Source: Chara braunii
Lineage: Eukaryota > Streptophyta > Charophyceae > Charales > Characeae
Reading direction: 5' to 3'
Assembly: GCA_003427395.1 (NCBI GenBank)
Contig: BFEA01000096.1
Coordinates: forward strand, 2,512,760-2,545,969
DNA: 33,210 bases
Shown here: piece by piece, positions 18,197 to 28,210 of the stretch
Layout: every line of letters begins with the position of its first letter
Numbering within the stretch: the stretch's first letter is position 1
Translations under genes and position numbers: made by a program
Notes under the pieces: generated by a model
Databases searched by the model: none
Seen by the model: the letters and a program-made list of their open reading frames with translations, nothing else
What the model was told of the DNA's origin: nothing

Positions 18197-19494
18197 TTCC
18201 ACAATTTCAAAATATTATTGTATAATGATGTATTTCTCAAACTTTTCAATGTTAAGCTTTCACAATTTCGCCTTGTTTCATCGCGTTCTTTCTCTTTTAC
18301 TCCTGTCTTATGTGTGTCATTTTACACTTGAAAGATAAAGTGAACGTGAAAACAATTTCACTTTTAACGAAAACACCATTATTCGTTCTTTCGAGGGACA
18401 CGCTCTCACCATGAGTTAGGGGTGAACATGTTCAAATGATAAAAGGGGAGTAGCGCTGGTTCAGGGATTGGGGTTAGGTTGAGGACTTCCTTCGCCAAGA
18501 GTAGTGAGCCCTCAGGGGTGGTAACCGTTATTGATTGTCTTTTGCAGCTGCATTAAAAATATGTCAAATTGTCGAGAGTGTCACTAATCTCTTAGATATT
18601 ATCGGGGCATTGCACCTGTACTATTAAGCTTTGTGTTACTATGCAGTGAGAGCACATAGCCATAGCATGGTAAGCTGATGCGAATGAGCGTATGTGCTAT
18701 GTGAGGTACACTAGCCCAACTATGTCGAACTAGCCAGCACAGTGGGAGCCTGCTGTGTGATCGCAATGGAGACACACTAACATTGTTCTCTGTGATCACA
18801 ACTGATTGGAGCTGTGATACATGAAATGTCAAGGAATTGGAAAGCGGTCTTGATGTCACGGTAAATCTCAACCAGGCTCCGGGCCTCAAAGAGATCAAAT
18901 GTATAAAGGGCAGTAAGGGACTGCCTGAGCTGATCTCAAACAACTCCTTGGGCAATCGTCACACCAAGAGCGATTCGCACAAGATAGTGGTTGTGACCTT
19001 GACAGATTCGAGGAATAAGTTAAACCTGGACTGCACAGACTCAACCAGACATCTCGGTTAAGCTGGGGACTCAGCAAAAGTGATGTCTCAGCAAACAGGT
19101 GGCTTTGAAAGACTACCAGACTTGTGGCCTCAACGAACAACAACTAAGAGAGTATCAACTCTGAAACAACAGAGTTAGTGACCCTGTTTTCAAGACTGAA
19201 CCAGAATCTATCGAGAGTTTATAGACTCGAGGCCTAAATGATGAATAATGAACTTAAACTGCAAACACAGAACAGGAAACACAAAGTAGTAAGCGTGGAA
19301 ACGACAGGCACCATTGAGGCACAAAAACAACAAACTTCAAAAAATCTCAGCAAACAGCAGTTCGTAAATTACGATCAGGAATCTGCCAAGACCGGGCTCC
19401 GGTTCCGTTGGCAGGCATCAACCACAAAAAAAAAAAAACAGTTTGCGGATGTTGGACGCCCGTTCTCTGACCCCTAAAGGCGGACAACTGTTAG
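18197..19494. other. No supported gene
   Basis: Mixed sequence with only short frames, for example 18837-19061 (74 aa) on plus and 18599-18955 (118 aa) on minus, both without recognisable features. There is an A12 run near 19427-19438. No inverted or tandem repeat stands out. It may hold the 3' flank of the protease gene. Confidence 0.4.
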
Positions 19495-19917
19495 CAACAG
19501 AAAAATTCCCACGAGAAATGAAAGTTGAAAAAACATTCCATAAAAAAAAATCCTTCATATTTATAAATTATCATTCCAATGTTCGTTCAATTCTAAAATT
19601 TTCAGTTTCATTTGATAAGTTGCCGTCTAAATATGAGTTTTCCCTTCCAACTGCATCTATTTGTTCAAGATGGAATGAAAGTCTGGACGAGTTTATGAAA
19701 TGTTAAACTTCCATTCTACTACAATAAATATCTTCTAATTTAGATTGAATTAACCAATTTAGGACTGAAAATCCTTACTTAGAATATTAGTCCAATTAAA
19801 ATATTTCATGAGCTCATCATGACTTTCATTCCATCTCTAGTATCCATTCCATCTCGAGCATCCAGTTCAAATAGGAAGGGATACCCCATTATTGGAAGGA
19901 AAGTTTTCAAATACGAC

Positions 19918-20977
19918 CTAGGCTTCATTTCCGTGCGCACGGGTGACCCCCGCTTGCACGGATCTTTGCACGGACGCATGGTCGTGCGGGTCGTGCGGGT
20001 CTCCCGTACGGGCTCCGTGCGGCCCTAGCGCGGTGTGCCTGGGGGGCAATTTCGCGGACCCGCCATCCTCCGCCGTCTCGTACCTCTCCACCCGCCATCT
20101 CCCGCTACCTCCCACTATCCCTTGCTACCTCCCACTTTCCCTCCAGCCACCTTGCACTTCCCCTCCCGCCATCTCCCACGTCCGTCCCACCATTTCCCGC
20201 TACCTACCACTTCCTCTCCCGCCACCTTCTTCATCCCCTCCCGCCATCTCCCACGTCCCTCCTACCATCCTCCACCGTCTCGTACCTCTCCACCTGCCAT
20301 CTCCCGCTACCTACCTCTCCTTCTGCCGTCTCGTACCTCTCCACCCGCCATCTCCCGCTACCTCCCACCATCTCATGCTACCTCCCACTTTCCCTCCTGC
20401 CACCTTGCACTTCCCCTCCCTCCATCTCCCACATCCGTACCACACACCATTTCCCGCCACCTCCCACTTCCCCTCCCGCCACCTTCTTCCTCCCTTCTGC
20501 CATCTCCGGCTATCTCCCACCATCCTCCGTCGTCTCGTATCTCTCCACCCGCCATCTCCCGCTACCTCCCACCATCTCCCGCTACCTCCCACTTTCCCTC
20601 CTGCGACCTTGCACTTCCCCTCCCGCCATCTCCCACGCCCGTCCCACCATTTCCCGCCACCTCCCACTTCCCCTCCCGCCACCTTCTTCCTCCCTCCTGC
20701 CATCTCCCGCTACCTCCCACCATCCTCTGCCGTCTCGTACCTCTCCACCCGCCATCTCCCGCTACCTCCCACGTCCCTCCTACCAGGCCGAAAGTGCCCC
20801 ACATTGGGAAGTGTGGAAAAGGCAGATTCAGACACTTCTCTGCATGCGCAGCAGCCCCCCCTCTTTTTTTTTTTCTTTTTTTTCTTTTTTTTTTAAATAC
20901 GTCGCATGGGTGACCCGTGCAGCCGCCCTGCCGTGCAGGCTGCACGGGTGCACGGCCGGGCGGCTCAGGAAGCCTAG
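19918..20977. mobile_element. hAT-like non-autonomous transposon nested in MITE copy 3
   Basis: The insert begins CTAGGCTTCAT and ends AGGAAGCCTAG, a 9-bp perfect terminal inverted repeat (CTAGGCTTC). It is flanked by AATACGAC (19910-19917) and AGTACGAC (20978-20985), an 8-bp target duplication with one mismatch. The intact MITE copies have AGTAAGAC here, which confirms the empty site. An 8-bp duplication with short TIRs is typical of hAT elements. The hexamer GCACGG/CCGTGC occurs about five times in the left ~110 bp and four times in the right ~70 bp, but not in the middle, as expected for subterminal transposase sites. It encodes no transposase. Confidence 0.8.
20060..20790. repeat. Polypyrimidine minisatellite, ~200-bp higher-order period
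   Basis: The plus strand is almost free of G except in recurring CCGCC words. The landmark CGTCTCGTACCTCTCC occurs at 20074, 20276, 20327, 20531 and 20731, giving spacings of 202, 51, 204 and 200 bp. Within each unit shorter words such as CCCGCCATCTCCC and CTACCTCCCAC repeat. Open frames of up to 317 codons here translate to Pro/Ser/His low-complexity sequence and are by-products of composition. It forms the core of the hAT-like element and ends near an interrupted T tract at 20860-20893. Confidence 0.85.
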
Positions 20978-21094
20978 AGTACGACGAAAAATTTTAAAAC
21001 TGCAATGACATTTTTTAAGATGGAATGAAAATTTGAAATTTAGAATGTAAATTTTTATAGAATGATTATTGAATTCTGGGAATTTTTTCTGTTG

Positions 21095-22690
21095 CAGGAT
21101 GAGGTGAGGGACTCAACGAACTGAACAAGGGCTCAGAGCAGACTCCGCAGCGAAGATCGGTAAACTCGGAGGTACGACAACAGACTGAGCGAAAGACTAG
21201 CGAACTCACCAGTATGACAGCGGAATGAGAAAAAACTCGGCGAACTTCGTGGTTGGTCGGCTCAAACTCTTCTCTTGTTTAAAAAAAAATGTAAAAACTA
21301 TTTTGGTAACTCTGTTATTCGGTTGGGGATGGTAACGATAGAATCAATGGGCTCGATTCTATGCCTCGGACACCGAAAGCTCTACGCTGTACCTTAGGAC
21401 TGACGGGCTTGCAACAGGCGACACACAATAGGGCGTCGGATCAGGCGCAGGCTGCAGGTCCGCTCCGTCGGTACTTAGACTGAGGCTTCGGACATGGGTA
21501 TGGGACCTTGCTCCAGGTCGGGTTGCAGCATCGCTGCCCCAGTCACCATTGTCTAAATAGGTTGACATTTTTGTTTCCACTTCTTTTATTAGACTGTCTT
21601 GTTCCTAGACTCGTTTCCGAGTTAACGCAGCGGTGGTTTTGCAGGTTGCAGGAGCCCGGAAATGGCCCTACCGCGGGTGAAAGACGTGGGGTGGACGTAG
21701 GGTTAGATCCACTGCCCGACAGACTCCTTCTACCAGTCGACAACGAGTTTGTGACCATGCCTTTCACAACACTCCACCTCCCACACAAAAACGATTGTGC
21801 TTCAAGCTGGGGGGTAGACAAACAGAACACAACAAGCCCGTCTGTCCCAGGGGGAAGTGCACTCACCCCCCCCACAAAAACCAGTTGAACACATACAGCC
21901 AACAAATTCACAAACCTCGATGGACCGCCCACAGGGGAGGCGGACTACTTTTGGCCAAGCATTAATGGATAGAGTTGCGTCGGAAGTACGACAAAATGTC
22001 AAACCAGGGATGATCATTCTCCCGATTAGACGAGCGTGCCCAGATGGTGCATGGCTAATCGGCCTCGGGAAGAACTCACCCAGGGTCCCCGAACTAGTTA
22101 ATCGGGCGCTCAGACCGTCACAAGAAACATCAAACAGACTTACGATCCAGGGATCGAGGGGCTCCACATCCCAAATAATGATTAAGCATCTGCTCAGGAA
22201 TCACCTCAGTCTCAATGGGGAGAAAGGAGTCCTAGGTACTGCCTTTCCCTAGGGGAGGGACCCCAGTGATCGTTCTATTTGACACAGATCACAACGATAG
22301 TCATTCTTCCAGCCACATACTATGGTTTACACAACAACAACTTTTGGACACTCCCACATCAAGACTGAGAAGGAACATCATCTGGGGCGTCGAAGAACAT
22401 GCTATGTTTCTAACATGTTTCTTCTCCATATGTTAGAAGAAGCAACATTAGATGAGCATAGACAATGGGATGACCCACCGTTCATCACCGGCCTCGCTAC
22501 GGTGGCAATCAACATTGACAACAACTGAGTAAAGCAAGCACAAATAAACAAAATTGAGCAATGGAAGCAAGACAACCAAACAAAGTGAACCAACAACAGC
22601 CCGATGACAGCCTGCGACTACAACGCACACAATTGTCGAGAGCAACACAAAGACCAGCGACCCCGGGATCTCCCTCAGAACACGGGGATT
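21095..22690 (+). other. Unassigned sequence upstream of LINE 1, perhaps its 5' region or ORF1 remnant
   Basis: Frames at 21508-21888 (126 aa) and 21857-22252 (131 aa, beginning MHSPPPQKPVEHIQPTNSQ) are open on plus. The second has a Pro-rich start and ordinary composition afterwards (GQALMDRVASEVRQNVKPGM). It could be a decayed LINE ORF1, but no motif shows this. A minus-strand frame of similar length competes. The start of the LINE cannot be placed. Confidence 0.3.
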
Positions 22691-23268
22691 GAATTATGGC
22701 TCCCGCCGTCGTCAAGGCTCGTCCCGCTGCACACTGCATAGGACAACGTGGATGGAAGATGGGTATGGTTGAAAGCCACTGTGACCACGAAAACGATTTT
22801 TGTAGTCTGTGTCTATGCACCAAATGAACCTGCACAACACGTCCAATTCTTCCTCTCCCTACAACAATCCCTTCCAAGAAATACGCCCATCATCATGTGT
22901 GGAAACTTCAACACTACGTTGGACCCGGACATAGATAGGAGATCCCCCTCACACCTCCATCAGGGCCAGCACTGCAAAGAGAAAGAGGACCAGACAATAT
23001 CATGCTAAACTACCTGGAAGATGTAGATCTGGCAGACACGTTTAGGCAATTGCACCCTACCAAGAGGGCGTACATGTGTTTCAAGTCCAGAGGGCCAACC
23101 GACATATCCAATTCGAGAATCGACGTGATCGTCCTCTCCAAAGACCTCCAAGGCTTGCTAACTACAGCAGAAGTACTGCGATTTTCCCCGTATAAATCCT
23201 TTGACCATCGTATGATCGCAATGACCCTATCATTCCACTCACACATTGCAAGGGGCCCGGGGTACTAG
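22691..23268 (+). pseudogene. LINE 1 APE-type endonuclease remnant
   Basis: From about 22691 one frame reads GIELWLPPSSRLVPLHT and, past a TAG, WVWLKATVTTKTIFVVCVYA followed by PNE. It then gives IIMCGNFNTTLDPDIDR, the GDFN box with Asp changed to Asn. After a frameshift it continues from 23002 with SRIDVIVLS and KSFDHRM, the SRID and DH motifs of the APE fold. This enzyme nicks target DNA to prime reverse transcription. A stop, a frameshift and the Asp-to-Asn change make it inactive. Confidence 0.8.
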
Positions 23269-23885
23269 AAGTTCAACTCTTATCTACTTAAACTTCGTGA
23301 TCTTGACTGACTGGTCAAAAACTTTTGGCCTTATTGGACAACACAGAACCTGGAAATGACTTCATTGCCCAATGGTTCAACGTGGGGGTGGCAGACCTAA
23401 GGCAAAGAGTGAAGAACTTTTCCATCCAGAGAGCCAGAGAGCGCAAAGAGGTCATAGACAGCCTTCTGCAGCAACTGGAAGAATGAGATGCATAACTCAC
23501 GGACAATCCGTTGGACTTGGACACCTTCAACTCCCTACAAAGGGCCAGAACCTAGTTGCAAAACCATATGGACGAACAGTCGCAAAAATGAAGAATTCAG
23601 GCTAGAATCAAGAAAGGCGCAATAAACGGGAAAATGACATTAGTCTTCTTTAACAAAGTCAAAGCTAAAAGTAGACAGAGCATGGTCCCTTCACTCAAGC
23701 AACCGTTTGATGCCTGCCAACCGCTTGCCACAAACGCATACAAAATTGTGGAATGCTCCTTGCTGTACTACAATGACCTGTTCATCTTGCAGACACTTCA
23801 CACTCAACCATAGGTTCTGAAGCAGGCAAGAGAAACATTACTAACATCTCTCCCATCTCTGCTGTCCACGGCCCAGAGGAACAAC
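23269..23885 (+). pseudogene. LINE 1 linker between endonuclease and reverse transcriptase
   Basis: Decayed coding in shifting frames. The recognisable part is RIQARIKKGAINGKMTLVFF near 23590-23650, the basic region that precedes reverse transcriptase in L1-like ORF2, followed by FNKVKAKSRQSMVPSLKQPF. At least two stops and two frame changes are needed to read through. Confidence 0.6.
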
Positions 23886-25150
23886 TTGGAGGTACCAATT
23901 TCAAGGCATGAGGTCCTCCAAGCTCTGCAGGACATGGACGACGAGAAAACACCCATCCTTGATGCATTCACCAAAGAATTTTGGCTTCACTTCTGGGAAA
24001 CCTTCGAAGAAGACTTCATGATCTACACCAACGCTGTCTTCCTAGAGGAAACATTTGGGGACATGATTAACTAAGGGGTAACCACTCTACTCTACAAAAA
24101 AGGCGACAGATCAAAAGCTTGGAACTGTCGTCCAATCACTCTGTTGCTAGTGCCCTACAAAATTGGCCAAAGCATGGGCTAATTGGCTGCTGCCCCCGCA
24201 ACCTCATCTCATTCATCCAGACCAATCAGGCTTTACGCCCCACTAGAACATTCAGGACAACATCCTTCTGGTTCATGAGACCGCCCGGTATGTGAGGCGG
24301 AGAGGGGTGGAAGCAGCCATTCTCTTTATAGACTTTAAAAAAGCCTACAATCATATTGATTGGGATTTTCTTGATATGTGTCTCACAAAGATGAACTTCG
24401 AACCGTTATTTTGCAAATGGATCGACATCTTTCACAAAAAAACATCTATGAACATTACTCTAAACGGCCACCTAGCCCCACCATTCCACGTTCAGAGGTC
24501 GGTGAGACAAGGGGACCCAATAGCCCCGATGCTTTTTGTGCTGGTCATGGAAGCGTTGGCAACTATGATCAGATGGAATCCTGACATTCAAAGGATATAA
24601 GTGTCTGAAATACCCCACCACCTTACACCTATCACATCTTTGTTGGTTGCTGACCTCACGGTGCTCTTTAGAGGCAACCTAGGTAGCTTCCTGGCCCTGA
24701 CGCAAACTATTCATACGTTTGAAATAGCAACGAATGAGAAAGTTAACTGGGGGACTAAGACACAAGGGTGCCCGCCGACCGATCATGGGGCCCCCTGCTT
24801 GAATTTGCTAGTCGAAAGTTGGCTAACAAGGACGCCAAGCACAACTCACTGATGGGGAGAGTTCTAGCTATTAGCAATGCTATCTTCGCCTCTATATGGT
24901 ACAAAGTCGCATTTTGGCCATTCAATCGAAAGCACATCTCCAAACTCAAGCAAGCAGCGTCAGCCTACCTATGGGAGAACAAACACGATGACACCCGGGT
25001 CATAAAAAGAGTGGCCTGAGATATCCTGGTGCAACCCAGATCCAAGGGGGGTCTCGACATCATCGACCCTGAAGAAGAGATCAAAGCACTTACTTTCAAA
25101 TTTTTGATTCGTCTTCTCCTAGGTAACAATATTTCATGGGCCCTCATCTA
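23886..25150 (+). pseudogene. LINE 1 reverse transcriptase, truncated and inactive
   Basis: The order of blocks is: EVLQALQDMDDEKTPILDAF; then TLLYKKGDRSKAWNCRPITL; then FIDFKKAYNHIDW (motif A, Asp intact); RSVRQGDPIAPMLFVLVMEA; then LLVADLTVLF at the YADD position (VADL at 24646-24657); then SLMGRVLAISNAIFASIWYK; and RSKGGLDIIDP. The fold is that of L1-type reverse transcriptases, which copy the element RNA at the nick. The second catalytic Asp of YADD is Leu, and stops (for example 24074, 24598 and 25018) and frameshifts break the frame. The protein is cut by the MITE before its C-terminal zinc region. Confidence 0.85.
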
Positions 25151-25668
25151 CAACGAAAAAAATTCCTAGAATTAAATAACCATTCTATAGTAAAATTACA
25201 ATCTAAATTTCAAATTTTCATTCCATCTTAAAAAATGTCATTCCAATTTTAAAATTTTTCATCTTGCAAATTTTCATTCCAAGAATAGGGTATTCCTTCT
25301 TATTTGGACTGCATGCTAGAGATGGAATGAAAGTTTGGATGAGTTTATGAAATATTTTAATTGGACTGTTATTCTAAGTAAGGATTTTCAATCATAAATA
25401 GGTTAATCCAATTTAAATTAGAAGATATTTGTTGTAGTAGAATGAAAATTTAATTAAAACATTTCATAAACTCGTCCAGATTTTCATTCCATCTTGAACA
25501 CATAGATGTAGTTAGAAGGGAAAACTCATATTTAGAAGGGAGCTTATAAAAAAAAACTGGAAATTCTAGAATTGGACGAACATTGCAATGATAATTTATA
25601 AATATGACGGATTTTTTTTTTATGGAATATTTTTTCAACTTTCATTTCTCGTGGGAATTTTTCTGTTG
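25151..25668. mobile_element. MITE family copy 4, in LINE 1
   Basis: The copy begins CAACGAAAAAAATTCC and ends GGGAATTTTTCTGTTG. It has the same orientation as copy 1 and is about 518 bp long. The internal inverted pair GATGGAATGAAAGTTTGG and its complement is present. The flanks are TA and TA. LINE 1 coding ends exactly at its left edge but does not resume on its right, so either the remaining LINE was deleted or the insertion occurred at the edge of an already truncated copy. Confidence 0.85.
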
Positions 25669-25868
25669 TAGTTGAACTGTCTGGCGCCCCCCCTTCCACC
25701 CCGATCATCCGGTACACCCGCTCCAATGGTTAGCAAATAACCATTAGTCCATCCCCTCTGCCCCAACCTCGGTGACACAGGACTCCCCGGCAGGGCAGAC
25801 CAAACAAGACCTCCGCTATGACCCGCTATGACAAACGATGCTAAAACTATGGAGGGAGAGGGGACCAC

Positions 25869-25873
<5 letters not shown>
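25669..25873. other. Unassigned spacer between MITE 4 and LINE 2
   Basis: About 205 bp with a C8 run and a small direct repeat (CCGCTATGAC twice in succession). It does not continue the LINE 1 protein. It may be the pre-insertion target of LINE 2. Confidence 0.4.

Positions 25874-25899
<26 letters not shown>
25874..25899 (-). other. LINE 2 poly(A) tail
   Basis: Twenty-six consecutive T on the plus strand are the A-tail of the minus-strand LINE 2. They mark its 3' end and, by the usual mechanism of target-primed reverse transcription, its insertion point. The target-site duplication cannot be tested because the 5' end lies outside the window. Confidence 0.8.
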
Positions 25900-25905
<6 letters not shown>

Positions 25906-26746
25906 ATTGACGAGGAGTAGAGGAGGTGTTGATAAGAGCAGTCAACCCTTCTACTCTCCCTGCTTAATAGATGGCTCCATTCCATTGATGGGGAGCTGCA
26001 CCTGCTGGAAAACGGGTCCAACATTCCTTTACATCATTAGCGCTTGAAAAGACAAGGTACAACTCATGCTGGGAACCGGGCCCAGCGTCCCTTCTGATCA
26101 GATGATAGTGAGCATAAAGATAGGAAGAGATATGAAAGGATAAGGAGATTTGGCTCCTGTGCCTCTTCACCCTGAAACGGGCGCCAGATATGCATGTCCA
26201 CCTAACACTTCCACCTACTTTTCAGAGTGAGAGTTTAAAAAGTGAGAGCAAGCCCTTCGAAAGGAGCATTGGAATGAACACTGGTGCTTATTCTGAGGCA
26301 GGCACATACCATGACTTGGGAACTACACGTACTTCAGAAGGAGGAAAAAGGTCCGAAAATCCTGATAGTGTTCTCATTGGGATGATGGAATCAATGTTAC
26401 TCCAATTATTGAAGAGTAAGCGGTAATTTCTTGGGAACACCACCTAAGTACTCTCTTGTATTCCTTCTCATTTCACCTGTCCCAACTTCCCTCCTTGGTC
26501 CACTCCAAGCCAGTTCTGATTAAATGTCTTGATGCGTTGCTTAATTTCCTTTTTTGAATTCAGAAATTGGAGTTTTTTCTTTAGGGACTCCCATCTGGTA
26601 GAATTTCTACTTGGATTTGATGCTTAATGGTTTCTGTAAATTCGGGACAATCAAGCCTGGCGACTTCCATCTCATAAGTACACCTTCAAGTCCATAATGT
26701 CCAAATGACCACTCTTCTTCCGATTGTAAATAAATTGGACGTGAAG
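25900..26746 (-). other. LINE 2 3' UTR
   Basis: This section lies between the last recognisable ORF2 residues and the poly(A) tail. It has only short frames on both strands and no conserved motif that I can name. GGGTCCAACATTCC at about 26015 and GGGCCCAGCGTCCC at about 26079 appear to be a short direct repeat within it. Confidence 0.5.
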
Positions 26747-28210
26747 TTATCCACTTGGATCGGGTTTCAGGTCTCGAGGAGAAGAGCATTCCAATTCCAT
26801 GGGCAGGGGAAGGATGTTTCTACATGTTTCCAAATCCTGTCCCACCAAAGCCATAGCCATACAAAACCCGGACGTTGCAAGAAAATATATTATATAGTTT
26901 CCGGGATTAGTTTGGAAGGGAAGGTTGATTTGCGGAACTTGCACCAGGGTAGGGCTATTCCTTTTTGTTCGAGCGAGGTTCTGTCAATAATCCAGTCATT
27001 AGTGGGTAAGTAGCGATGAGTGATTTGCCACTGCAGCGATGCCATTTTGGCAGGTTTTGATTTGATGGAATGGAAGCACTTCACTGGTCGCAACTCTTCT
27101 TTGCTTACATTTAGGTGTTTCATCCACCGATCTTCTATTTTATCCTTTATATTTACCTTGGGACGAAGCATCCTGTAAGTGGACTTGACTGACATTGTGT
27201 GAAGCGTCCTGGTGTGAGAGTGTCTTGTGGCTGTCGCAGAAGACCAGCACCAGTATACCGGATCTAAGGGGAAGTGGGAAATGGGAGTGTCCGCTTTATA
27301 GACCAGCCATTTTTCCTTGATAGTAAGAACTTTGATCCTAAATAGTCTTTTCTTCTTGAACCATCCGGTTTGCTGTTGTGGTTTTGACTTTAGGTATCCA
27401 TCCTCTCTCAGATCAAGTATAGACATCAAAATATATCCTGTAGTGCGGACTTCAACTACATTTTTCACCATTCCTGGTTGATCAGATATAGACACCCAGT
27501 CGCTTGGGGCAAGAGTGGGTCCTTTTCTCAGAATTACGACCCATTCCAAGTGAACTATGTCAATTATTTGTTCGAGGGTTTCTTTCTGATGGTGACACTA
27601 TCTTAGTCTTCCATGAAGAATCAACGGGTCTATCCAGTCTCTGTCCACAGTGTTCCCGATGTCCCTGATGCGTGTAATTCCATTTTTGATCCACTATTTC
27701 CAAGGTGAATCTGAACAATTAAGAGTATAACCATGGGAGTCTCTGATGAGTGTGTTGTTGAATAGTGGTTGTTGACATACCTCTTCCCATCTTTCAGGTG
27801 CCGTCTTATATGTGAGAGGTAGTTTCCTCCGTGTTTTTAACAAATCAATCCAAAATGGATCTTTAGTTAGATCAGCCCTAGCGGCTTGGCGGTTAGAGAG
27901 TTCCAGATTTTGGAGTACTGTTGAAGTGCCCATCGGGAGTGACCAGAATCGATTTTCCAGCCACATGAGGGGATCAACTACCTCTGCAGTGGGGGGAACT
28001 AGTCTTCTTATTTGTTCACATGTCAGCTTGCTCCAAGGAGTCTGAGGATTGAATAGGAGGCGCTTAAGCCACTGTATGGACAAAGTCATCGCTTGAGTGT
28101 TGGGATCGATAACGCCTAGACCACCTTTAGATTTGGGTTAGATAATAGATAACCATGCCACCCTACTAATGACATTTTCACATTCATGATTACGACGCCA
28201 AAAGGAAGAC
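26747..28210 (-). pseudogene. LINE 2 ORF2 C-terminus with zf-RVT-like zinc region
   Basis: From 28210 downward the frame gives FWRRNHECENVISRVAWLSI, PKSKGGLGVIDPNTQAMTLS and IQWLKRLL, the conserved post-reverse-transcriptase block shared with LINE 1. At 27549-26890 follow KSTYRMLRP, LQWQITHRYLPTNDWIIDR and LPWCKFRKSTFP. A shifted frame continues FLQRPGFVWLWLWWDRIWKH. Together they match the C-terminal zf-RVT-like region of plant L1 ORF2 proteins, where a Cys-x2-Cys is followed by H-x-F-x2-C-P. Here the first Cys is Leu and the CP is RP, so zinc binding would be lost. Stops at about 28119 and 27694 and one or more frameshifts break the chain. Confidence 0.75.

Larger units (their letters stand above)
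19495..21094. mobile_element. MITE family copy 3, split by a nested insertion
   Basis: The left part (19495-19917) begins CAACAGAAAAATTCCCACGA and follows copy 2 closely. The right part (20978-21094) resumes GACGAAAAATTTT and ends AATTTTTTCTGTTG. Removing the 1060-bp insert and one target duplication gives about 532 bp, the length of the other copies. The flanks are AG and CA, so no dinucleotide match is seen here. Confidence 0.85.
22691..25150 (+). mobile_element. LINE 1: L1-like non-LTR retrotransposon fragment
   Basis: Endonuclease and reverse transcriptase pieces lie in order on the plus strand. The fragment stops at 25150, where MITE copy 4 begins, and no poly(A) tail or 3' end is found beyond the MITE. 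The N-terminal endonuclease motifs (QETH region) are missing or unrecognisable. The element is related to, but clearly different from, LINE 2 on the opposite strand: both share the FIDF-x-KAY, QGD and K-GGL-x-x-ID-P landmarks. Confidence 0.85.

Noticed and set aside
18013-18225. 70-aa frame overlapping the protease stop
   Set aside because: It is produced by a 51-bp tandem repeat and needs a GTG start.
19943-20913. Long plus-strand frames of 317 and 292 codons, Pro/Ser/His-rich
   Set aside because: They lie wholly inside the polypyrimidine minisatellite of a transposon. Two frames and the antisense strand are all open, which is a composition effect.
24768-25019. Separate small gene at 24768-25019
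   Set aside because: It is the continuation of LINE 1 ORF2 after a frameshift (SLMGRVLAISNAIFASIWYK block).
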